DNA of 21,084 bases, taken from IMG/VR virus record IMGVR_UViG_3300047564_000728, positions 1 through 21,084 of that record; one strand, written 5' to 3'. The stretch comes from a virus. Shown here piece by piece: positions 14,915-21,084 of the stretch. Position 1 is the stretch's first letter; the number at the start of each line of letters is the position of its first letter. Under the pieces are notes generated by a model, which was not told the origin of the DNA, ran no database searches, and saw nothing but the letters and a program-made list of their open reading frames with translations. Both the position numbers and the translations under genes were made by a program.

Positions 14915-15120
14915 CAATACTCCTCACCTTGAATAGCAAGATCAGCATATTCGATCTGATCTTCGGAAAGATTGGCAGTTACAACTTCCAGAACGTTCAT
15001 AAACTCTTGAACGGTTTCACACTCAACCATCTTCTCATTACCTTGATCGCTGAGAAGGAGAAAAGAGCGAGTACAGACATCAATCACAATACCTTGGACG
15101 GTTTCTTGTATGGTGCTCAT
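14914..15120 (-). CDS. Small acidic hypothetical protein, 68 aa
   Basis: The start chosen is the ATG at 15118-15120 (MSTIQETVQG...). A frame open further upstream to 15168 is not credible because the consensus promoter -10 (15145-15150) lies inside that extension and transcripts would begin after it. The protein is acidic, with a beta-like start (VQGIVIDVCTRSFLLLSDQG) and a helical end (EFMNVLEVVTANLSEDQIEYADLAIQ). No known motif is visible. It is the first gene of a short early operon with the Phd-like gene and the tRNAs, and its TGA overlaps the ATG of the Phd-like gene. It has no similarity I can see to Doc or YoeB toxins. Confidence 0.75.
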   Translation of the reverse strand: MSTIQETVQGIVIDVCTRSFLLLSDQGNEKMVECETVQEFMNVLEVVTANLSEDQIEYADLAIQGEEY

Positions 15121-15144
15121 GGGTGTTCCGTTGATTACCTGAGT

Positions 15145-15173
15145 ATTATAGGGCATCCGTGGCAGCATGTCAA
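15145..15173 (-). promoter_or_regulatory. Consensus sigma-70 (early) promoter
   Basis: TTGACA (15168-15173) and TATAAT (15145-15150) are both perfect hexamers at 17-base spacing on the minus strand. The -35 contains the TGA stop (15170-15172) of the preceding structural gene, so the promoter is embedded in the gene end. It drives the 68-residue gene, the Phd-like gene and probably the tRNAs. Confidence 0.92.
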
Positions 15174-16147
15174 GAGGTCAGGTTGGTCACTGCCGAAAGA
15201 GTGCCGCTGTTCTTGGTTTTCCTGTTGGTGACCTGCTGCCTTGTATTCTTGGCACCCCAATTTTGTAGTTCTTTCTCCTTTTTCACACCTTTTACTGAAT
15301 TTAGATCACTTCTACTTACGGCAGCATCTCTCTGTGATCTGAGAGCTGTTATTTGTGACTCTAAACTAGCAATAGAAGATGCGATTGAAACACATACACT
15401 TTGTCCAGCGGCGCCAGTGATGTTAGTGAGAGTGGCATCAGGAGCAACGCCAACACCAGCATAGGCACGAAAAGCAGCAACGTTTCTTGGACCACTGTGA
15501 TCGCCTGATGTGGAAGAAACAGTTCTTGCCGTTCCTACACTCGATCCACCATCATTAGCAACTACGTTTTCATAACCATAACCAGAGTTTGATGATGTTA
15601 ATTCAACCGTACTGTCTGGATCAAATGGGTTTGTTGCTCCGTAATTTACACTTGGACCCCACATTGTTGGGAAGATCTTAATGTTATCAATATCTTGCTT
15701 CAGAGCAAAATCACCACCAAAGTTTTCTGTTAGTGAGTTAATTCCAGTGTTTCTAGTTGTTCCACCAGATGTTGTTGTACTGTAGGCAATACCTGGCCAA
15801 CAGTTTCTATTGATTGCCTCGGTTGATAGATTAACAATCTGAGTCTTTAGAGCATTGATCTGAGCATCAAATGAAAGAATTTCGTTATCATATTCTCCAC
15901 AGAACTGTTGAAGAACAATTAAATCCTTTTCATATTGTGCTTCAATCTCATCACCAGCACTTTCAGAATATAGTTGAGCAAATTCTTCTGTATTTTCTTC
16001 CCACTGTCCAGCCTCGTTCTGAGTTACTGTTTTCTTTGTTAGAGATGTAGGAACTCCTACTGTGCTCTGATTTTCATACACACCATCAAGTTGATCCTGT
16101 TCTTTCTCCAGGATTTCAATAACTTGATTTTTTAAGACAATATCCAT
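15170..16147 (-). CDS. Coiled-coil virion structural protein
   Basis: A protein of about 325 residues starting at the ATG at 16145-16147 (MDIVLKNQVIEILEKEQDQL); a TTG two codons earlier (16153) has better spacing to the AAAGGA ribosome site and cannot be excluded. N-terminal residues to about 115 are helical and acidic, with heptad-like spacing (EIEAQYEKDLIVLQQF...LSFDAQINALKTQIVNL). The middle is Gly/Ser/Thr/Asn-rich and beta-like, with a conserved-looking WGPSVNYGATNPFDPDS word. A second coiled coil (IASLESQITALRSQRDAAV) lies near 255-275, then a basic tail. This fits a structural or fibre-attachment protein. It has its own late promoter (16169-16176) and follows the S74 fibre gene. No named family is recognised. 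Confidence 0.8.
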   Translation of the reverse strand: MDIVLKNQVIEILEKEQDQLDGVYENQSTVGVPTSLTKKTVTQNEAGQWEENTEEFAQLYSESAGDEIEAQYEKDLIVLQQFCGEYDNEILSFDAQINALKTQIVNLSTEAINRNCWPGIAYSTTTSGGTTRNTGINSLTENFGGDFALKQDIDNIKIFPTMWGPSVNYGATNPFDPDSTVELTSSNSGYGYENVVANDGGSSVGTARTVSSTSGDHSGPRNVAAFRAYAGVGVAPDATLTNITGAAGQSVCVSIASSIASLESQITALRSQRDAAVSRSDLNSVKGVKKEKELQNWGAKNTRQQVTNRKTKNSGTLSAVTNLTS

Positions 16148-16167
16148 ACTCAAGAATAATATTTCCT

Positions 16168-16962
16168 TTATTTATTGCCCTCTAGGGTCGCCACTCTTTC
16201 TTTTAGTTCTTCTATCTGTTGCTGCTGCTCTTTGATTGCCTCAACTAGAACACCAACAAGATTTCCATATTCAACTGTTTTTAGTTCTTCATTTTCAATT
16301 TTTTCTGTTACAACAACTTCTGGTATTACCTGTTCAACTTCCTGAGCAATCAGACCAACAGAAGATGCCTGTGCCTTTGCCTTTGCTGGAACAACATCTG
16401 GGTTCCAGTTGAAAGAAACACCTCTGAGACTTAATACTTTATCTAAAGATCCTTCGAGATTAACTACGTTTGTCTTTGCTCTTTGATCTGATGGGCAAGG
16501 AGCACAAATATTTGATCCATTATATAAGAATAAACCGTTCAAAGCTCCAGCAGGACTATTAAATGCCATCGTAAAGGCATTCTCGGTTAGAGTTGGTGCC
16601 GTAGCAGACCAACTTGGAACAACAGCACTCTTAAGTAGATTTAATTCTGAATTTACACCGCTATAAGAAACATCAAGTGCTCCAAACTTAATATCAGAAC
16701 CAATCTTAATATCGGCACCAAATACGTTTCTTACACCAGTTAGGACTTCGAGTCCAATCGTATTAATTGAAAGGGGTGAAGTTACCGATGGTCCTACGTT
16801 CAGAGCAGCAAGAAATGGAGCAACCGTTGATCCCTGCCCAAAATGCCCTTTATGTACAGATAGCACTCCTGGTTCCCAAAATCCCTTAGGAAACTGTAGA
16901 GCACCACCAGCAATAGGTGATAGGATATCTAAAGAATATGAGGATAAATGATCGAATGCCAT
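16168..16962 (-). CDS. Fibre protein with S74 intramolecular chaperone domain
   Basis: The 264-residue product ends in a peptidase S74 (endosialidase-type) chaperone. PSDQRAKTNV (157-166) holds the Ser-Asp pair (S158, D159) at which such proteins cleave themselves, GVSFNWNPD (181-189) and GLIAQEVEQVIPEVV (203-217) are the further hallmarks, and residues about 240-262 form a trimeric coiled coil (EAIKEQQQQIEELKERVATLE). The domain assists trimer folding and is then released. Residues 1-150 are a short beta-rich mature part, unusually small for a tail spike, beginning MAFDHLSSYSLDILSPIAGG. It follows the needle-like gene by 2 bp and shares its late transcript. Such a short mature part may be a baseplate-attached tip or adaptor. 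Confidence 0.9.
   Translation of the reverse strand: MAFDHLSSYSLDILSPIAGGALQFPKGFWEPGVLSVHKGHFGQGSTVAPFLAALNVGPSVTSPLSINTIGLEVLTGVRNVFGADIKIGSDIKFGALDVSYSGVNSELNLLKSAVVPSWSATAPTLTENAFTMAFNSPAGALNGLFLYNGSNICAPCPSDQRAKTNVVNLEGSLDKVLSLRGVSFNWNPDVVPAKAKAQASSVGLIAQEVEQVIPEVVVTEKIENEELKTVEYGNLVGVLVEAIKEQQQQIEELKERVATLEGNK
16169..16176 (-). promoter_or_regulatory. T4-type late promoter AATAAATA
   Basis: AATAAATA on the minus strand overlaps the TAA stop (16168-16170) of the S74 gene and is followed by AAAGGA, the ribosome site of the coiled-coil structural gene. Confidence 0.75.
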
Positions 16963-16964
16963 AT

Positions 16965-17546
16965 TTACTTACAAGATTGAGTAACACCAGTGATTAATTC
17001 TTTGATTGGACCAGGTAAAAGAGCTTCAATAATAGGATTAAGAGGAGAAACTTTGTTTATATCAGAAGCACTAATGTTAAAAAGTCCCGGACAATTTATA
17101 TTGACGGAGTCGCCACTTGTTATACAAACTTTTGCCCCACCAATATTGATCTGCTCTCCAGCAACAAGACCAATGTGATCGTTTGCGCTTACTAGGAAGT
17201 TACCATTGCTGTCATCTCCAGTTGCTTCAATATAAATGTTTTTTGCTATGATTTTTAAATTGCCTTGTTGGCAATTGATGATCATATCTCCATTTTCACA
17301 GATAATTGCCTTGGCAATGTTTTCATTCTCACCATCTTTTCTTTCTTCGGTAAAATCTCTACCGCAGTATTCTTCAGATTTCTTTGGAGTTATACTTGTT
17401 TTATTTCCATTACTATTATAATGGTCGTGATGCCCCTTTGTTGTTGCGACATTCAATACAGAACCATCGTTCTCGGTTCCTACTGGTCCAAAGATAATGG
17501 CACCGTGTGGATTATTAGTAACTGTATGCTCTGGTATTTGTGCCAT
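16965..17546 (-). CDS. Baseplate spike/needle-like beta protein
   Basis: This 193-residue protein is probably a spike component. It begins MAQIPEHTVTNNPHGAIIFG, and residues about 84-155 are short regular beta strands (MIINCQQGNLKIIAKNIYIEATG, then HIGLVAGEQINIGGAKVCITSGDSVNINCPG) like the triple-stranded beta-helix in the C-terminal part of T4 gp5 and of VgrG proteins. A His-rich GHHDHYN (38-44) might bind metal. Residues 165-193 are different and end in a Cys. It lies 2-3 bp from both neighbours, downstream of the gp5-like OB-fold gene and a large structural gene. Since the gp5-like protein in this window lacks a needle domain, this may supply it as a separate chain; that is inference. Confidence 0.7.
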   Translation of the reverse strand: MAQIPEHTVTNNPHGAIIFGPVGTENDGSVLNVATTKGHHDHYNSNGNKTSITPKKSEEYCGRDFTEERKDGENENIAKAIICENGDMIINCQQGNLKIIAKNIYIEATGDDSNGNFLVSANDHIGLVAGEQINIGGAKVCITSGDSVNINCPGLFNISASDINKVSPLNPIIEALLPGPIKELITGVTQSCK

Positions 17547-17549
17547 ATC

Positions 17550-19622
17550 TTATGAAACGCAATCAATAACACGAACTAAATCTCTTGGTTCTGGAGCACC
17601 TGCCAAACGATCAAAGTCTTCTATTCTTGTGAATGTAAGGATTGGTCTTACTTGAAGTCCACCGCCAGTGAGACTATTTATTGTGATCTCTGGAATGGTG
17701 GTTAAGTTACATGCTTCTTCCAACACATCGATCGCTATAATTTGACCTGCCTCGGTCATCTTAACTCTTGCTTTAAGATTAGAAATATCTGGAGTAATTG
17801 TAATCTCATCAGTTGGTAAGTATCCAATACCAGTAGAAATAACCTCGATTTCCTTCAGACAAACAACATAATCAGTAACTTTTTCCTCTACTGGAGGTCG
17901 AATAGTAACATCTGCTGGATCATCATCAAACTCAGTGGTTCCATCAACAACATTCAAATATCCAGATCCGTTATTGACCATCACAACTTCAATTACCTGA
18001 CCGTTATCATCAATTTTTGTGTATCCACTCGCATAGTTTCCTCTTCCACAAGAGTCCATGAACGTTACAAATGGTGGTCTGGTGTAACTTGATCCACCAT
18101 ATACTAGATCAACACCCAATATCTTGCCAGTGGTGTCAACAACTGCTGCTCCAACTGCTCCAATGCCGCCTCCACCAAAGAACTCAACAGTTGGTGGACC
18201 ACACTTAAATGGTGCCGTACTACAATCAGTAACACTGCCAGGAGATGCCGTGATTTGTTCTCCATTAACTCCTTTGTCAAGAAATCCTAAACCAAGTGTT
18301 CCATTAAGAGTATCATTAATAAATGTAGTTGTCTCTCCAGCATCAAGATCTGGTGATGCTAAGAATTTTTCAAAAGCATTTGGATTTGTTGGTGATGGAC
18401 CACCCCAAGGTCCAGCAGCATATTCATTAATCTCTGGACAATTTGGTTTCGCACATAAGAATGCCTCGAATCCAATAATATAATCAAGAGCCTCGAAAAT
18501 TTGTCCAGCAAATTTAGTTGCTCCACCGAGAATATCACCGATTTCATCTAAAACTGGACCAATTGCCTTGTCTATACTTGATGCTAGATTATTCACTAAA
18601 GCATTGGTAAACTGTTCTGCCACACAGAATGGAGCATTTGCCACTTTACCAATCAGTTCAAACAAGAAATCGATCACGAGATCTTTCAGTCCTTTGATAA
18701 TGTCTTTGAACTTACAAAGAATAGTATCAATTATCTTTTGAAATACAGTATTCTTTATGTTTGCTGCCAAATTTGGAAACAATTTATCAAGAACGTCTAT
18801 AATACCTCTTCTTATCTTGTACAGAACATAGTTTCTAAATCTTTGAACTAGACCCTTTAGAACTGAAGCAATAATTGTAGATGTACTTCTTACAAGACTT
18901 ATAAGATTACTAGTCTTATTGAGCACACCATTTAGATATAAGTTGCCATATTTTTTAATTCCTTTAAGTGTAATAAAGAACTTCTGAAGTTCGGTATTGA
19001 TCTTTGCCATTTCAGAAGTTCCGCAAGGATTTGGCAAAGAATATTTTTTCTGAGCGAGTGCTGCCAGATTATTTCCCAGAACAGACTTTGAAAACTGTTC
19101 ACACTCTGGAGTATCAGCAAATGTATATGAATTATCACTTTCTTTCTTAACACAATTTGGATTTCTCTTCGCAGCTTCTTGTAATAAGATTTGCCTATTG
19201 TAAAGAACTGCTTCGTATACACGCTTTTGTTCTTCAGAAGTGAATGATCCAGTTGTACTAAATCCATCATTAAGTAAGTCAAGAGCGGTTTGATTTTCTT
19301 TAAGTAAATCGGAAAGTTCATCATCATCAAAAGTACTAACATCCACCAAAATACCTGAGATTGCTACAGGATCAGAAACTTCTGCTACTGGTTGTTCTGA
19401 TTGCTCTGATGCTGTTTCTATTGGTTTTGTTTCTTGAGATAAAACTTCTGTTCGTGGTCTAGCACTATATGAACGATCTAGAAGTGCTGGAGTTGGTGAG
19501 TCACGATTTTCTGATAATGATCTTAATGTGCCGTTATCATCCCATTTCCATACACCATCAACTTTGACATAAGTTGATGTTCCTCTAGCCGTAGTAAAAT
19601 TTACTGTAGGTCTATCCGCCAT
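17550..19622 (-). CDS. Large virion structural protein with amphipathic core
   Basis: The 690-residue protein has three zones. Residues 1-200 are polar and Pro/Glu-rich, with a start MADRPTVNFTTARGTSTYVKV and an acidic helical part. Residues about 240-390 are strongly amphipathic to hydrophobic helices (LKDLVIDFLFELIGKVANAP, SSIDKAIGPVLDEIGDILGG). Residues about 480-670 are beta modules with recurring GxGY words (GGSSYTRPPFVTF at 509-521, NGSGYLNV at 551-558, STGIGYLPTDEITI at 596-609), similar in style to modules in the 1818-residue tail protein. It has about a dozen Cys. A late promoter (19648-19655) precedes it and it lies next to the hub genes, so a baseplate or hub-associated role is likely. 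No T4 homologue is recognised. Confidence 0.82.
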   Translation of the reverse strand: MADRPTVNFTTARGTSTYVKVDGVWKWDDNGTLRSLSENRDSPTPALLDRSYSARPRTEVLSQETKPIETASEQSEQPVAEVSDPVAISGILVDVSTFDDDELSDLLKENQTALDLLNDGFSTTGSFTSEEQKRVYEAVLYNRQILLQEAAKRNPNCVKKESDNSYTFADTPECEQFSKSVLGNNLAALAQKKYSLPNPCGTSEMAKINTELQKFFITLKGIKKYGNLYLNGVLNKTSNLISLVRSTSTIIASVLKGLVQRFRNYVLYKIRRGIIDVLDKLFPNLAANIKNTVFQKIIDTILCKFKDIIKGLKDLVIDFLFELIGKVANAPFCVAEQFTNALVNNLASSIDKAIGPVLDEIGDILGGATKFAGQIFEALDYIIGFEAFLCAKPNCPEINEYAAGPWGGPSPTNPNAFEKFLASPDLDAGETTTFINDTLNGTLGLGFLDKGVNGEQITASPGSVTDCSTAPFKCGPPTVEFFGGGGIGAVGAAVVDTTGKILGVDLVYGGSSYTRPPFVTFMDSCGRGNYASGYTKIDDNGQVIEVVMVNNGSGYLNVVDGTTEFDDDPADVTIRPPVEEKVTDYVVCLKEIEVISTGIGYLPTDEITITPDISNLKARVKMTEAGQIIAIDVLEEACNLTTIPEITINSLTGGGLQVRPILTFTRIEDFDRLAGAPEPRDLVRVIDCVS

Positions 19623-19647
19623 TTATACACTCACCACCTTATCCTGA

Positions 19648-19655
19648 TATTTATT
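19648..19655 (-). promoter_or_regulatory. T4-type late promoter AATAAATA
   Basis: AATAAATA on the minus strand overlaps the TAA stop (19654-19656) of the gp5-like gene and lies 25 bases before the ATG at 19622. An AAGGTGG ribosome site follows. Confidence 0.78.
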
Positions 19656-20346
19656 AGACGCCACGAACACCAACACCATTAATACGATTGATAATAGCAT
19701 CAATCTGTTCTCTTGGAACTGGACCAAGTTCACCTCTTTGAATAGCTCTAAGGAGTAATTTATCCTCTGCCTTATCTTTCGCAGTATAATCTCCTCTCGC
19801 AATCTTATCTGAAAGAGTAGTTTCCAATTTACTTATATCAAACTTAGGTTCTGTTTTAGCATCATCTTTAATATCGCTTCCGATCGGCAGAGTTCTTGGA
19901 TCTGATCTCTTAGAACTTCCACCTGTTAATTGATGATTACCTGCCTGAAGACCGCCATTATAAGAACTTACATTTTCGAAGTTTGTTGTTCCATTGATAG
20001 AGTTTACAAGTTTAGAGTCTATAGCACCTCTTCCCAGAACTTGAGTGATTACTGGTATTTGACATCCCTCATCCAAATAAAATCCAATTACCCATTCACC
20101 ACCCCAAACTCCAGATGATGTGCGATTAATATTACCAGAAGAAGTTGGTTTAGCAACTATCGCCCAAGGCAAGTTATCATCAGTTACTTCTGCTGTTTTG
20201 GGATGTTGTCCAGGTATTCTTACTTTAACTCTATCACCATGAGCATCATCCCAAGATGAATTTTTAACGTGCTGATTTTGTCCAGGTGGAACTTGTCCAA
20301 CAAACCATTTATAACTATTTCCAACAAATCCTATATTACTAATCAT
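19654..20346 (-). CDS. 5: Baseplate hub gp5-like OB-fold protein without lysozyme domain
   Basis: The N-terminal part of this 230-residue protein matches the OB-fold of T4 gp5: SYKWFVGQVPPG (11-22), DRVKVRIPGQHP (38-49), DNLPWAIVAKPTSSG (57-71), then VIGFYLDEGCQIPVITQVLGRG (86-107). In T4 this domain joins the gp27 trimer to the needle. T4 gp5 is about 575 residues with a lysozyme domain and a beta-helix; here neither is present. Instead residues about 140-230 are a charged helical tail (LSDKIARGDYTAKDKAEDKLLLRAIQ). Its ATG overlaps the TGA of the gp27-like gene by 4 bp (ATGA), as expected for partners made together. Symbol 5 is by OB-fold resemblance. Confidence 0.85.
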   Translation of the reverse strand: MISNIGFVGNSYKWFVGQVPPGQNQHVKNSSWDDAHGDRVKVRIPGQHPKTAEVTDDNLPWAIVAKPTSSGNINRTSSGVWGGEWVIGFYLDEGCQIPVITQVLGRGAIDSKLVNSINGTTNFENVSSYNGGLQAGNHQLTGGSSKRSDPRTLPIGSDIKDDAKTEPKFDISKLETTLSDKIARGDYTAKDKAEDKLLLRAIQRGELGPVPREQIDAIINRINGVGVRGV

Positions 20347-21084
20347 GATTTGTTTTTATTAGTATATAGACCATACGAGTCACGGACAATTCTCATTGAA
20401 GTAAAAGATCTTTTTGGATCAAAATGATGACACAAATCAATAATTAAATATTTTCCGCTTTGAACTGGATCTGGAATACCCTGTTCTTTTTTGCCCTGCG
20501 TAACAATCTCAAAGTCACAATTGATAGTATCACCTGCTTTTAAATTAGGATTACATGGAACCTGAACATCCAAAACCTGAGTGAACAGGATATTATATCT
20601 CATTGTAGATTTTGCTTGCCACTCTTTGGGGTCATTGTTCACATTTCCAGCTGGTGTTGGTTCTAAAGTTCCAACATCTTTGATGTGATAATGAGTTCTT
20701 GTAAAATTCTTAGCATTTATTAAACTCGCATTTTTCCCCAAGGACTTCTTAATTCCGTTACTACTTAGTTGGTAGATAATTTCTTCGTATTTAAAAGTTT
20801 TTGGATCAAAAAATAAATTACGGCTATAGTATACACCACTTTTTAGAGCATTAATAACATCCTGATTTTTACTCACGGTCATTGAAGAAATTTTAAAGTC
20901 ATTAACACTATCACTGACACCAGATCTAAGAGCATCTGTTCTAAAATATCTATTTGGTTCCGAAGAATTTTGTGTTATTAAAGTATCGATTGACTTATAG
21001 TTCAACCCTTCTCTAGTTTCATAAAAGAAAAATCCAGGATTACCACCTCCTCCAGGAACTGATTTTGGTCCCAATGAGCAAATA
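20343..21084 (-). CDS. Baseplate hub protein, gp27-like, 5' end cut by window
   Basis: The frame is open at the right edge; about 247 residues are visible and the true start is outside. The words GNPGFFFYETREGLNYKSIDTLI and the later TxxHYHIKDVG, KAGDTINCDFE and GKYLIIDLCHHFDP...SMRIVRDSYGLY resemble the second half of gp27-type hub proteins, which form the trimeric torus between tail tube and spike. The C-terminal tube-like domain with a YLIxxLxHxF word is typical of such hubs. It is followed by the gp5-like gene with a 4-bp ATGA overlap, which supports the hub assignment. I give no symbol because the homology to gp27 is judged by eye only. Confidence 0.78.
   Translation of the reverse strand, partial: ICSLGPKSVPGGGGNPGFFFYETREGLNYKSIDTLITQNSSEPNRYFRTDALRSGVSDSVNDFKISSMTVSKNQDVINALKSGVYYSRNLFFDPKTFKYEEIIYQLSSNGIKKSLGKNASLINAKNFTRTHYHIKDVGTLEPTPAGNVNNDPKEWQAKSTMRYNILFTQVLDVQVPCNPNLKAGDTINCDFEIVTQGKKEQGIPDPVQSGKYLIIDLCHHFDPKRSFTSMRIVRDSYGLYTNKNKS

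Noticed and set aside
14914-15168. Longer form of the 68-residue gene starting at 15168
   Set aside because: The extension includes the -10 and spacer of a consensus promoter, so the transcript would begin inside it; the ATG at 15120 fits better.

Overview
The window looks like part of the genome of a T4-like myovirus that infects marine picocyanobacteria (Synechococcus or Prochlorococcus). Supporting signs are an AT-rich composition, all supported genes on the minus strand, tightly packed genes with 1-4 bp overlaps, baseplate hub proteins related to T4 gp27 and gp5, very large tail and fibre proteins full of 'GIGT'-type repeats, a tail-collar domain, T4-style late promoters (NATAAATA) beside bacterial sigma-70 promoters, a small tRNA cluster and a free-standing GIY-YIG homing endonuclease. 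Host and genus are inferred from family resemblance, not proven.

Read in the direction of transcription (right to left), 21084-15170 is a late structural block: a partial gp27-like hub protein, a gp5-like OB-fold protein without lysozyme, a 690-residue virion protein, a needle-like beta protein, a fibre protein with an S74 self-cleaving chaperone domain, and a coiled-coil structural protein. At 15173-14441 is an early-type insert: a consensus sigma-70 promoter, a 68-residue protein, a Phd/YefM-like antitoxin without an adjacent toxin, and three tRNA-like genes, the last (Leu-UAA) with its own promoter candidate. From 14409 to 7035 late genes resume with a 102-residue acidic protein, a 1818-residue tail protein ending in a collar and HxH-rich tip, and a 516-residue fibre-like protein.

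The accessory part lies at 7034-812. A sigma-70 promoter followed at once by a terminator may make a short RNA. Next is a four-gene operon resembling a restriction-modification system: an SF2 helicase with an N-terminal GIY-YIG/T5orf172-like domain, two paralogous NPPF/NPPY adenine methyltransferases, and a short protein carrying only SAM-binding motifs. A UUCG-loop terminator and an extended -10 precede a second SF2 helicase. The GIY-YIG/NUMOD3 homing endonuclease follows, preceded by a perfect 14-bp inverted repeat that encloses a late promoter and abuts the start codon, recalling how T4 controls its homing endonucleases. At the left end a perfectly spaced sigma-70 promoter drives four small overlapping genes, the last cut by the window edge.

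The layout suggests that late promoters run assembly of the baseplate and tail, while sigma-70 promoters run small early genes, tRNAs and possibly the modification and helicase genes. The least ordinary regions are the modification island with its regulatory modules and the endonuclease hairpin.
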